Shown here: positions 9,024 through 18,743 of the stretch, piece after piece
Position numbering within the stretch: the stretch's first letter is position 1
How the letters are laid out: each line of letters starts with the position of its first letter
Source: an uncultured Spirochaetaceae bacterium
GTDB lineage: Bacteria; Spirochaetota; Spirochaetia; Sphaerochaetales; Sphaerochaetaceae
Direction of reading: 5' to 3'
NCBI GenBank assembly: GCA_900315435.1
Contig: OMYY01000004.1
Location: forward strand, 44,489 to 108,488
Length of the DNA: 64,000 bases
Notes under the pieces: generated by a model
What the model was told of the DNA's origin: nothing
The model's database searches: none
What the model saw: the letters and a program-made list of their open reading frames with translations, nothing else
Program-made: the position numbers and the translations under genes

Positions 9024-10838
9024 TCAGTTCTCCTCCGGCAACAGGTACTGCATGATGAAGTCGCGCCGTTCCGGCGTGTTGTCCCCCATGTAGAACTGCA
9101 TCGTCTTTGAAAGGTCCTTGATTCCGTTGACGGTGACCGGAATCAGCTTGATGTCCTTGCCGATGAAATCCCCGAACTCGGAGGGGTCGATCTCGCCTAG
9201 GCCTTTGAACCGGGTCACCTCGGGGTCGCGGATCTGCTTGAGCGCCTCGTCGCGCTCCGCCTCGCTGTAGCAGTAGCGGATCTCCCTCTTGTTGCGGACC
9301 CGGAAGAGCGGTGTCTCCAGGATGTAAAGCCTGCCGCTGGTCACCAGTTCCTCGAAGAAGGTGAGGAAATAGGTCATCAGCAGGATGCGGATGTGATAGC
9401 CGTCATCATCGGCGTCGGTGGCGATCACCACCTTGCCATAGCGCAGCCCCTCGATTCCATCCTCGACACCCAACGCCTTCATGATGTTGAAGAGCTCTTC
9501 GGTCTTGTAAATGATGGTGCGCTTCTCTCCCTCGACGTTCTTCACCTTGCCGCGGAGCGAGAAGACCGCCTGGGTCTTCACGTCACGGGTCTTGGTGATC
9601 GTGCCGCTGGCGGAGTCGCCTTCGGTCAAGAAGAGCATCGAATTCTCGCATTCGTCCACGTGGCTCTTCGACTCGCCGAGATGGTACTTGCAGTCACGCA
9701 GTTTGGGGATGTTGAGCGCTACCCTGCGGGTGGCTTCCTTGGCGTTCTTGCGCACCTCGGCAAGCTCCTTGCGCAGCTTGGCGTTGTTCTCGATCTTGCC
9801 ACGGAGCCTTTCCGCATCGTCGGTGTGCTTGAGCAGGAAGTCGACGATTCCGTCCCTGACGGTGTTGACCACGTCGTTGCGGATGTCGGTGTTGGAAAGC
9901 TTGTTCTTCGTCTGGCTCTCGAAGACCGGATCCTTCACCTTGACTGCGATGGCGCCAATCATGCCGTTGCGGACATCCTGGGCCTCCCACGAGGTCTTGA
10001 AGTACTCGTTGATGCCCTTGACGATGCCCTCCTTGAACGCTGCCTGGTGGGTACCACCGTCGCTGGTGTGCTGGCCGTTGACGTAGGAGTAATAGGTCTC
10101 CCCGAAATCGCCTGGCACGTGGGTAAAGGCAAACTCCACCTTGCCGGTCCGGTAATAGACGATCTCGTAGAGTTTCGAATCCTCCACCTTGTCCTGCAAC
10201 AGGTCCAGCAGGCCGTTCTTCGACTTGTAGGACCTGCCGTTGTATTCCAGGGTAAGGCCACTGTTCAGGTAGGAGTAGTTCTGGATGCGGCTGATGATGA
10301 AATCGTCGTTGTAAGCGTATTTTCCGAACAGCTCGGGATCGGGAGTGAAAGAAACGTACGTACCGTTGGGTTCCTCCGTCTTGCCCTTGTCCTGCGCCTT
10401 GAGGACGCCCTTGCTGAAGGTGGCGGAGACGTATTCCCCGTCACGGAAACTCGTGACGGTGAACAGCGAGGAAAGCGCATTGACCGCCTTGGTACCGACA
10501 CCGTTCAATCCTACCGAGAACTGGAAGACGTCATCATTGTACTTGGCACCCGTGTTGATCATCGAGACGCAGTCAATCACCTTGCCAAGCGGAATGCCAC
10601 GACCATAGTCGCGGACGCTGACCGTGCTCTCTTTGCGGGTGATGATGATCTTGCTCCCGAAGTGCATGATGAACTCGTCAATCGAGTTGTCGATGATTTC
10701 CTTCAGGAGGATGTAGATGCCGTCATCCTCGTGCGTGCCGTTTCCGAGCCTTCCGATATACATGCCGGGACGGAGCCGGATATGCTCGAGCGGACTCAGT
10801 GTCTGGATTTTCGATTCATCGTAAGCAGTTTTAGCCAT
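9024..10838 (-). CDS. parE: DNA topoisomerase IV subunit B (GyrB/ParE family)
   Basis: The 604-residue ATPase subunit of a type IIA topoisomerase. The GHKL ATPase domain shows EIIDNSIDE and RDYGRGIP. The transducer has GGTHQAAFKEG. The TOPRIM domain has EGDSASGT and DADDDGYHIR. It is short for GyrB (no insert) and is followed 1 bp later by parC. No Shine-Dalgarno precedes the ATG. A TATACT -10 box sits 10 bp upstream, so the message may be almost leaderless. Confidence 0.9.
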   Translation of the reverse strand: MAKTAYDESKIQTLSPLEHIRLRPGMYIGRLGNGTHEDDGIYILLKEIIDNSIDEFIMHFGSKIIITRKESTVSVRDYGRGIPLGKVIDCVSMINTGAKYNDDVFQFSVGLNGVGTKAVNALSSLFTVTSFRDGEYVSATFSKGVLKAQDKGKTEEPNGTYVSFTPDPELFGKYAYNDDFIISRIQNYSYLNSGLTLEYNGRSYKSKNGLLDLLQDKVEDSKLYEIVYYRTGKVEFAFTHVPGDFGETYYSYVNGQHTSDGGTHQAAFKEGIVKGINEYFKTSWEAQDVRNGMIGAIAVKVKDPVFESQTKNKLSNTDIRNDVVNTVRDGIVDFLLKHTDDAERLRGKIENNAKLRKELAEVRKNAKEATRRVALNIPKLRDCKYHLGESKSHVDECENSMLFLTEGDSASGTITKTRDVKTQAVFSLRGKVKNVEGEKRTIIYKTEELFNIMKALGVEDGIEGLRYGKVVIATDADDDGYHIRILLMTYFLTFFEELVTSGRLYILETPLFRVRNKREIRYCYSEAERDEALKQIRDPEVTRFKGLGEIDPSEFGDFIGKDIKLIPVTVNGIKDLSKTMQFYMGDNTPERRDFIMQYLLPEEN

Positions 10839-10848
10839 TTTATGGACC

Positions 10849-10854
10849 AGTATA
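10849..10854 (-). promoter_or_regulatory. -10 box of parE
   Basis: TATACT on the minus strand, 5 of 6 to consensus, 10 bp before the parE ATG. The -35 is not obvious. With normal spacing transcription would start about 3 bases before the ATG. Confidence 0.5.
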
Positions 10855-10893
10855 CACTAAAACAAACAAGAAATGCGAATGGTTTCCCCGTGG

Positions 10894-10922
10894 CAAAGGA
10901 AAGGGGCACCTTTCGGCACCCC
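10894..10922 (-). terminator. Terminator of the mgl operon
   Basis: Minus strand GGGGTGCC, GAAA tetraloop, GGTGCCCC, followed by TTTCCTTT; two G-T wobble pairs. It lies 23 bp after the mglC stop. Confidence 0.8.
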
Positions 10923-10945
10923 GTTCCCCAGGCGAAAACCCGGAA

Positions 10946-12622
10946 TCACTTCTTCTTCAGGTACTTCACGCTGTCCAGCGACACAGCTGCGACGATGATG
11001 ATGCCCTTGAAGACGAACTGCAAGTTGGTATCGATGCCCAGGAAGGTGAGGCAGTACGTCAGGCTGGTGAAGATGATCACGCCAATCGCAGCTCCGCCAA
11101 TCTTTCCGATACCACCATTGAACGAGATTCCCCCCACGACACAGGCGGCGATGGCGTCCAGCTCGTATCCTTGGCCGGTACCGGCGCTGGCGTTGGCCCT
11201 GAAGGCCTCGAGGAAGGCGCCACAACCGTAGAAGATGCCGGCCATGATGAAGACTCCCATGGTGACGCGGAAGACGTTGATGCCGCTGACAGCGGCGGCT
11301 TCGCTGTTGCCGCCAACCGCGTACATGTTCTTTCCGAAGACCGTCTTGTTCCAGATGAACCATGCGACGATGATGGCGATGACCGCCGGGATGATCAGCT
11401 TCGGGAAGGTGACCGGAAGTCCCTGGGATGTATATCCGAGCAACCAGCGTCCGCCGATGGCGTCCTTGATCTTGCTGTCAATCGACCCGACCGGGGTGCC
11501 GCTTGTCCCGTAGAAAAGCAGGCCGTAGATAATCAGCTGGGTGGCGAGCGTGGAGATGAACGGGTGCATCTTCATCTTCGCGCTGAAGAATCCAGCGAAG
11601 GCGCTGAAGGCGACACAGAGGACGATGGAGAGGAAAAGCGCCTCAACAACCCTCAACGGCATCGGCATGGCCGAGAAGTCCCAAGGGCCCTTTCCAAAGA
11701 AGGTGACGATATTCCTGCCCGGATGGAGCAACAGGCCGGTGATGACCGAGCCAAGGGCCACCATACGCCCGACACTCAGGTCGGTACCGGCGAGCAGAAT
11801 CAGGCCGGCTACACCCAAGGCGTAGAACATGCGCGTCGAAGACTGTTCCAAGATGGTGAGCACGTTGGGCAACGTGAAGAGGTTGCTGCCGGTCATACCC
11901 GGTGCCAGGACAACGCAGACGACAAAGAAGATGCCAATGGCGATGTACAGGCCGTTGGCGAGCAGGAAGCTGTTGAGGGAGAACGAGTATTGGTAGTTCT
12001 TCCAGGCAAGGCTCCGGTCCTCGGAGAAGCTGCTCTTGCCATTGCGCAACGCACGGTTGGTGGAAACGTGGTCGACATAGGCCTGAAACATGGCGGCATT
12101 GCTCTGGTTGCGGAGCGCCTGAAAGTCGTTCCTGGCATCAAAGATGGCGCTGCGCTTCTCGTAGGCGACAGTCTCCAGCTCGAGCTTTTGCTCCTTCGGA
12201 TCCTTCACCGCGTTCTTGATTTTCTCTTCCCGCGCGGCGAACTCGCCCTCAATCTTGGCCAACCGCTCGGTCAATGCCTGCTTGCCTTCGGCAATCCTCG
12301 CCTTCTCGCGGGCAGTCACCTCGGCCTCATAGACCTTGCTGGTCTCGTTGACGTAGGCGAGCGCCTCCTTTTGCAGGGCGGCCACCTCGTTCCGGTTCCG
12401 CCGCGCCACCTCGCGGGCTTTCACGATCTCGGCCCTGGCGGCTACGATCCTGCCGGCCTTTTCCTCACCACCCAGTTGCTTGCTCTTGCGGATGTTGGCA
12501 ATCAGCTCCTGCTGCTCGCTGATCTTGTTCACGCCATCCCTGCGAAGGGCGGAGAGCCGTGCCTTGTACTCAATGACTTTCGTATCTTCCTCAAGCGCTA
12601 CGATTGCTTTCGTTTGTTCCAT
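10946..12622 (-). CDS. mglC: Galactose/glucose ABC permease MglC with long N-terminal coiled-coil extension
   Basis: Residues about 219-558 are a normal MglC/RbsC-type permease: QSSTRMFYALGVAGL, GTDLSVGRMVAL, NSEAAAVSGI and the GYELDAIAACVVGG motif. The usual family length is about 336, but this protein has 558. The first ~205 residues are soluble, rich in Glu, Lys, Arg and Ala with heptad-like spacing, so probably a long cytoplasmic coiled coil. The ATG at 12622 has AAGGGG 7 bases upstream and lies 11 bp after mglA, so the extension is in the gene as annotated and is not an overlong start choice. It would form the membrane channel of MglBAC. The role of the extension is unknown. Confidence 0.92.
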   Translation of the reverse strand: MEQTKAIVALEEDTKVIEYKARLSALRRDGVNKISEQQELIANIRKSKQLGGEEKAGRIVAARAEIVKAREVARRNRNEVAALQKEALAYVNETSKVYEAEVTAREKARIAEGKQALTERLAKIEGEFAAREEKIKNAVKDPKEQKLELETVAYEKRSAIFDARNDFQALRNQSNAAMFQAYVDHVSTNRALRNGKSSFSEDRSLAWKNYQYSFSLNSFLLANGLYIAIGIFFVVCVVLAPGMTGSNLFTLPNVLTILEQSSTRMFYALGVAGLILLAGTDLSVGRMVALGSVITGLLLHPGRNIVTFFGKGPWDFSAMPMPLRVVEALFLSIVLCVAFSAFAGFFSAKMKMHPFISTLATQLIIYGLLFYGTSGTPVGSIDSKIKDAIGGRWLLGYTSQGLPVTFPKLIIPAVIAIIVAWFIWNKTVFGKNMYAVGGNSEAAAVSGINVFRVTMGVFIMAGIFYGCGAFLEAFRANASAGTGQGYELDAIAACVVGGISFNGGIGKIGGAAIGVIIFTSLTYCLTFLGIDTNLQFVFKGIIIVAAVSLDSVKYLKKK

Positions 12623-12633
12623 GGTTCAACCCC

Positions 12634-14127
12634 TTACAGATATTTCGCGGAGAGCCTGAGCAGCTCCTCCTGATTGGTCTCTTTTGTGTCGACGATACCT
12701 GCCAGCCGGTGGTTCGACATGATGCCGATGCGGTTGGTGATTCCCAGGATTTCCGGCATCTCGCTGGAGACCATGATGATGGTCTTACCCTGTTTCGCCA
12801 TGTTGATGATCAGCTGGTAGATCTCGTACTTGGCGCCGACGTCGATACCGCGCGTCGGCTCGTCGAGCAGGAAGATATCCGGCTCGCGCTCCAACCATTT
12901 GCCAAGAATCACCTTCTGCTGGTTTCCTCCCGACAGGGCGGAAATCAGGTCGTCAGTACTGACGCAGCGGGTATTCATCCGCCTCACCTCGCGGATCGCC
13001 GCGTCACGCATCTTCCTCGAGTCGAGGCTGTGCGAGGTCTTGTAGGCTTCGAGGTTGGTGATGACGGTGTTGAATTCAATCGTTCCCTTGGCGAACATGC
13101 CGTTCAACTTGCGCTCCTCGGTGACCAAGGCAAAACCGTGCTCCATCGCTTCCTTGCTGCTGGCGAACCGGAGCTTCTTGCCCCCGACGGCAATATTGCC
13201 GCGGGCGATGGTGCGCACACCGAAAATCGATTCAAGCAACTCGCTCCGCCCCGCCCCGACCAGGCCGTACAAGCCGAAAATCTCACCTTTGCGGACAGCG
13301 AAGGAGATATCCTCCAAGACAGGCTCGTACTTGGTCGTCAGGTTCTGCACCTCGAAATACGCCTCTCCCGGCTGATTGTCCACATCCGGAAAGCGCTTGT
13401 CGAGGGAACGTCCGACCATGGCGGCAATCAGCTCGTTCATGTTGGTTTCCTTCACCGGTTTCGTCATGATCATCGTGCCGTCACGGAGCACGGAAACCTC
13501 GTCGCAAATCTGGAAAATCTCGTCCATCTTGTGGGAGATGTAGACGAAAGAAACGCCTCTTCCCCGCAGGTCGTCCACGATCGAGAAGAGTTTGCGGACC
13601 TCCCGCTCGGTAAGGGAGGATGTGGGTTCGTCAAGGACGATCAGTTTGGCGCTGTAGGATACCGCCTTAGCGATCTCGACCATCTGCCGCTGCGATACCG
13701 ACATGGTCCTCATGATTGTCGTGGGATTGACGTTCATGTTCAACGAAGCAAACAGCTTGTTGGTTTCCCTCAGCATCTTCGACTCGTCGACGACACCCAG
13801 ATGGGTCGGGTACCGGCCTAGGAACAGGTTGTCGACCACCGTACGGTCCAGGCACTGGTTCAACTCCTGGTGCACCATGGCCACGCCGTTCTCCAAAGCC
13901 TGCTTCGGACTGGTGAAATCCACCGGCTTGCCGTCAAGGAAAATCTGGCCGCCATCTTTGGCGTAGATACCGAAAAGGCATTTCATCATGGTGGACTTGC
14001 CAGCTCCGTTCTCCCCCATGAGTCCCATGACGGTTCCTCGTCGTACCGCAAGGTTGATGCCATGCAGGACCTTGTTCTTGCCAAAGGACTTCGATAGATC
14101 CTTGATTTCGAGCACAGCGTCTCTCAT
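12634..14127 (-). CDS. mglA: Galactose/methyl galactoside ABC transporter ATP-binding protein
   Basis: The 497-residue protein holds two fused ABC domains. The first has Walker A GENGAGKST, signature SVSQRQMVEIA and Walker B LIVLDEPTSS. The second has degenerate Walker A GLVGAGRSE, signature LSGGNQQKV and FLLDEPTRGIDVG. This is the MglA/RbsA/XylG layout. The start at 14127 was chosen over upstream in-frame codons because GGGAGG lies 4 bases before it and the length fits MglA. It sits between mglB and mglC on the same strand and would energise sugar import. Confidence 0.95.
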   Translation of the reverse strand: MRDAVLEIKDLSKSFGKNKVLHGINLAVRRGTVMGLMGENGAGKSTMMKCLFGIYAKDGGQIFLDGKPVDFTSPKQALENGVAMVHQELNQCLDRTVVDNLFLGRYPTHLGVVDESKMLRETNKLFASLNMNVNPTTIMRTMSVSQRQMVEIAKAVSYSAKLIVLDEPTSSLTEREVRKLFSIVDDLRGRGVSFVYISHKMDEIFQICDEVSVLRDGTMIMTKPVKETNMNELIAAMVGRSLDKRFPDVDNQPGEAYFEVQNLTTKYEPVLEDISFAVRKGEIFGLYGLVGAGRSELLESIFGVRTIARGNIAVGGKKLRFASSKEAMEHGFALVTEERKLNGMFAKGTIEFNTVITNLEAYKTSHSLDSRKMRDAAIREVRRMNTRCVSTDDLISALSGGNQQKVILGKWLEREPDIFLLDEPTRGIDVGAKYEIYQLIINMAKQGKTIIMVSSEMPEILGITNRIGIMSNHRLAGIVDTKETNQEELLRLSAKYL

Positions 14128-14160
14128 CTTCCCTCCCATATCGAGATGCAATACAGGCAA

Positions 14161-14188
14161 GAGCATGCGGAATCGCTCCCGCATGCTC
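14161..14188 (-). other. Intra-operon stem-loop between mglB and mglA
   Basis: GAGCATGCG (14161-14169) pairs perfectly with CGCATGCTC (14180-14188) over a 10-base loop, with no T-tract. It lies 20 bp after the mglB stop. Such structures commonly protect binding-protein mRNA and raise its level over the membrane parts. Confidence 0.65.
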
Positions 14189-14208
14189 TCCTCTCTCAAA
14201 ACACAAGC

Positions 14209-15435
<1,227 letters not shown>

Positions 15436-15451
15436 TTAGTGATTACGCGCA

Positions 15452-15457
15452 ATTATC
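15452..15457 (-). promoter_or_regulatory. Probable -10 box of the mgl operon
   Basis: GATAAT on the minus strand, 5 of 6, 28 bp before mglB. The -35 region is poor, which would suit an activated promoter. Nothing else was identified in 15458-15579 apart from an imperfect inverted repeat at 15513-15536 (ACATT/AATGT). Confidence 0.4.
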
Positions 15458-15579
15458 TTGCGTTTTCACCTTATTGAACCATTCTTTTTCTATTCCTTCA
15501 ACAGAATCTTTCACATTAACACGTTTGAACGAATGTCCAACCATGGCAGGAGATGGATGACCGTTTTCCCCAGGCAGGG

Positions 15580-16875
15580 TCAGCCAATGGTCAGGATACC
15601 GGGCACCGGACGCTCGGCTTCCTTGTTTTCCGCTGTCCGGTCTTTCAAGTGGAGCAGGCGGGAACCTTGGTAGCAGATTTGCGAGGAACCTCCACCATCC
15701 AGGTTGATTGCGTTGACCAGTCCGAGCTTCTGGCAGAACGAGGCCATCTCGCTCAGGGAGCAACCGCAGCTCTCCTTTCCCTTCTCATAGCCCAAGGCCC
15801 CGGCGGCTTCGGCCCAGACGAGGACGGGATTGCCCGCCTGGTCGTTTCCGAGCACCATGCGGCCGGCCCTGCCTGTCTCCCAGGAGAGGGGGTAGACCGT
15901 CGGAGGAAATGGGGACATCTTCCCGTAATGGCAGAAAGGACAACCATCGAAACCGGCGGCCATGTTCCCCTCCACCATCATCGCAGGCCCCACCTGCAAC
16001 GCGAACTGATAGGAGTTCTTCGTCCGGCAGGAGACCGCAGGATTCATCAGCGAGACATGGCCGGGAACCTGGATGACGAAACCACCCATCGGCACACGGA
16101 CCCTTCCCCCTTGCTTGGAAGCGACCACCCTCCCGTCGGCGACCATCAGGGCAGAGCCTTTGGCTGCCGGAGTCTGCTCCGTGTCCGGTCTCTCGTAGAA
16201 GGTACAGTTCACCCCATGGCGGTAGGTGACGCCGTCGATGACCATGGCGACATCCTTCAGCTCGGGGTGGATGATGTGAACGCCATCCTTGTCCACGGCG
16301 AGGGCCGGACGATGGTGCAGCGGGGGCAGAACCATCCGTCCCCCCTCCACCGTCATGCCATAAGGAGTTCCGAACAGGTCGTAAGGACTTTGCGCGTCAT
16401 AGGTGTCCATCAGGAAGAAATGGGCGTTGCAGGCTAGCTGGTGGCCCTTCAGGTCGCTGACAAAACCGAAACGGCCGGAAACCGGCATAGGACGGACACC
16501 ACCTCCCTTCCCATCCGCGGTGTCGACATACCCCCTCTTTTCCAGCTGGGAGAGGAAGCGCAGGCTCTCCGGATCCCCGCTCTCGATCCAGGCGGCCAGG
16601 TTGGCGTTCGGGTCGTAGTAGGTGACCCCGCCGATTGTCGCCGGCATGGCAGATGTATCCATCCCCTCCGGGACATGGAAGAACACCAGGTGGCCGCATT
16701 CCTCGGGCGCCTTGGGAATAATGGCGACACGGTAGAGCTGGGCCAGCTGTCCCACATAGGCGCCAGAGAACGGCGCGTGGGCCAACTTGATATCCTTCCA
16801 GGCGAATCCGGTCACAATCTGGAACCGCTGGATATTCCCGTCAGGATTCTGAATTGTCTCGATCGTACTTTCCAT
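15580..16875 (-). CDS. NAGPA-type phosphodiester glycosidase domain protein
   Basis: The 431-residue protein ends in the phosphodiester glycosidase (NAGPA/DUF2233) fold, marked by AINLDGGGSSQICYQGSRLL near the C-terminus and GGFVIQVPGH earlier. Enzymes of this family cleave GlcNAc- or other sugar-phosphodiester bonds. The first ~200 residues are not recognised. There is no signal peptide, so it should act in the cytoplasm on imported substrate. It lies 31 bp after the MalG-type permease and closes an operon of sulfatase, LacI and ABC transporter genes. The ATG has GAGAGG 7 bases upstream. The exact substrate is unknown. Confidence 0.75.
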   Translation of the reverse strand: MESTIETIQNPDGNIQRFQIVTGFAWKDIKLAHAPFSGAYVGQLAQLYRVAIIPKAPEECGHLVFFHVPEGMDTSAMPATIGGVTYYDPNANLAAWIESGDPESLRFLSQLEKRGYVDTADGKGGGVRPMPVSGRFGFVSDLKGHQLACNAHFFLMDTYDAQSPYDLFGTPYGMTVEGGRMVLPPLHHRPALAVDKDGVHIIHPELKDVAMVIDGVTYRHGVNCTFYERPDTEQTPAAKGSALMVADGRVVASKQGGRVRVPMGGFVIQVPGHVSLMNPAVSCRTKNSYQFALQVGPAMMVEGNMAAGFDGCPFCHYGKMSPFPPTVYPLSWETGRAGRMVLGNDQAGNPVLVWAEAAGALGYEKGKESCGCSLSEMASFCQKLGLVNAINLDGGGSSQICYQGSRLLHLKDRTAENKEAERPVPGILTIG

Positions 16876-16906
16876 GGCATACCTCTCAGAAGCAAAAAGT
16901 GTTTCT

Positions 16907-17749
16907 TCAACCCTTGATGCCAGAACTCATCGAGTTCTCAATGATATAGCGCTGGCAGAAAATGAAGACCACAATCAAGGGAAGCACCGCGAGCACGCTG
17001 GCAGCCAGCAGCAGGTTCCACTGGCTGGTGTACTGCCCTTGGAACATGGTCAGACCGAGGGTCACGGTATACAGCTCGGTCTTCGAGATGTACAGCATCG
17101 GCCTGAGCAGGTCGTTCCAGTTGTTCATGAAGGCGATGATGAACAAGGTCGCGATCGGCGCAACCGACTGCGGCACGTAGATGGTGGCGTACATCTGGAA
17201 CGAGCTGACACCGTCGATGATGCCGGCATCGAAAAGCGCCTCGGGCACCTGCTCGTAGAACTCCTTCAACATGAAGGTCCCGAAGGCTCCAGCCAGGAAC
17301 GACGGGACAATCAGCGGCAGGTAGGTGTCCAGCCAGTTCAGCCGCATCATCAAATAATACTCGGGGATGATGACAACCTGGACAGGCACCATGAAGGTCA
17401 GCACCAGCAGGCTGAAAAGCAGGTTGCGTCCGCGAAAGCGCATCTTCGCGAAGGCAAAACCGCTGATCGAGCAGACAAGAAGCTGGCCGACGGCGGCGAA
17501 GACCACCACCAGGATGCTGTTCAGGATGTAGTGCCCGAAATTATAGATGCCGATTACCTGCCGGTAGTTGTCGAACATCCCCTTTCTGAAGAGCAGGTCC
17601 GGGATGAACTTCGGAGGGTCGCTGAAGATGCTCTTCTCGCTCATGAACGAGTTGGAAAGCATCCAGGCGAAGGGGAAAATGGCGATGATGGTGAATAGGA
17701 TGACCAACACGAGCCGGACCCATGGGAAACGATTCAGTTTCTGTGACAT
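16907..17749 (-). CDS. Carbohydrate ABC permease, MalG/UgpE type
   Basis: The 280-residue CUT1 inner-membrane permease has six predicted membrane segments, a typical N-terminal FPFAWMLSNSF and the EAA loop (EALFDAGIIDGVSSFQMY) that contacts the ATPase. It follows its partner permease by 15 bp, with GGAGGG before the ATG. No ATPase gene is in this locus, so a shared CUT1 ATPase (MsmX/UgpC-like) elsewhere must energise it. Substrate is inferred to be a sulfated or phosphodiester-linked sugar from the neighbours. Confidence 0.9.
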   Translation of the reverse strand: MSQKLNRFPWVRLVLVILFTIIAIFPFAWMLSNSFMSEKSIFSDPPKFIPDLLFRKGMFDNYRQVIGIYNFGHYILNSILVVVFAAVGQLLVCSISGFAFAKMRFRGRNLLFSLLVLTFMVPVQVVIIPEYYLMMRLNWLDTYLPLIVPSFLAGAFGTFMLKEFYEQVPEALFDAGIIDGVSSFQMYATIYVPQSVAPIATLFIIAFMNNWNDLLRPMLYISKTELYTVTLGLTMFQGQYTSQWNLLLAASVLAVLPLIVVFIFCQRYIIENSMSSGIKG

Positions 17750-17764
17750 GACAAATCCCTCCTC

Positions 17765-18655
17765 TCAGTCCCAAGGACGTGCCCATCTTTTCTTGATGAA
17801 GAAATTGGCAATCGTGAAGAAAGCGACGATGACGAGCAGAATGAACGCGATAGCCTCTGCGAAACCGACACGATAGTAGAGGAATCCATTCAGGTAGACA
17901 TCATAGACCAACGTGTTCGACGCGTTCATCGGCCCTCCCTTCGTCATGGCGAGGATCAGCTCGAAGTTCTTGAATGAATCGATGATGGCGACAGTCAGGA
18001 CGAAGAAGGTGGTCGGAGCCAGGAGCGGCAACGTGACATGGAAGAACCGCTGGGGACGGGTCGCTCCATCGATTGTGGCAGCTTCAAGCAATTCATGAGA
18101 AATGTTTTGCAGTCCTGCAAGGAACAGGATCATATAATAGCCCGACATCTTCCAGACCTGCACGAAGGCGACGGTATAGAGGACGATATGCCGGTCCCCC
18201 AGCCAGTTGGGCATGTTCCTGATTCCCAAATGACGGCAGATGATGGCCAAAAGCCCATAGTTCGGACCAAGCAACCAGAGCCAGACGATGCCGACCGCGA
18301 CACTGCTGGTAACCACCGGCATGTAGATGGCGGCACGGAAGAAATTGATTCCCTTCAGCTTCACGTCGATCAGGCAGGCAAGGATCAAACCGACCAGCAT
18401 GCCGCCGATGACATAGCAGAGGGAAAATTTGAAGGTGTTGCCAATCACCAGCCACGTATCGGGATCGTGGAAGGCCTCGAAATAATTCCCGAGTCCGATG
18501 AAATGCGGATCCCCCAGCAAATCCCAGTCGGTGAAACTCAAGGCGCATGCGGTCACAATCGGATACAGGCGGAAGACGAACAGTCCGACCAGCGTGGGCA
18601 GCAGGAACAACCATGGGGTCCATGGTTTGTGCCAGGCAAGTGATTTGGAAGCCAT
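17765..18655 (-). CDS. Carbohydrate ABC permease, MalF/UgpA type
   Basis: The 296-residue CUT1 permease has six predicted membrane helices, opens with WLFLLPTLVGLFVFRLYP and carries the EAA loop ELLEAATIDGATRPQRFF. The ATG at 18655 is preferred to a TTG three codons upstream, because AGGGG lies about 9 bases before it. It forms the channel with the following MalG-type subunit and receives substrate from the frameshifted binding protein upstream. Confidence 0.92.
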   Translation of the reverse strand: MASKSLAWHKPWTPWLFLLPTLVGLFVFRLYPIVTACALSFTDWDLLGDPHFIGLGNYFEAFHDPDTWLVIGNTFKFSLCYVIGGMLVGLILACLIDVKLKGINFFRAAIYMPVVTSSVAVGIVWLWLLGPNYGLLAIICRHLGIRNMPNWLGDRHIVLYTVAFVQVWKMSGYYMILFLAGLQNISHELLEAATIDGATRPQRFFHVTLPLLAPTTFFVLTVAIIDSFKNFELILAMTKGGPMNASNTLVYDVYLNGFLYYRVGFAEAIAFILLVIVAFFTIANFFIKKRWARPWD

Positions 18656-18700
18656 GCGGAACAACCCCTACGGCAGATGCCGTGCGAAAGGAAAAGAGAT

Positions 18701-18730
18701 GGTGGTGGCATGGAAATCCATACCACCACC
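18701..18730 (-). other. Strong hairpin between binding-protein and permease genes
   Basis: GGTGGTGGCATGG pairs with CCATACCACCACC with one G-T wobble across a 4-base loop. On the minus strand it is followed by a pyrimidine-rich run (ATCTCTTTTCC). It is probably a partial terminator or mRNA stabiliser that lowers permease expression relative to the binding protein. Confidence 0.6.
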
Positions 18731-18743
18731 CACAAAACCCCGA

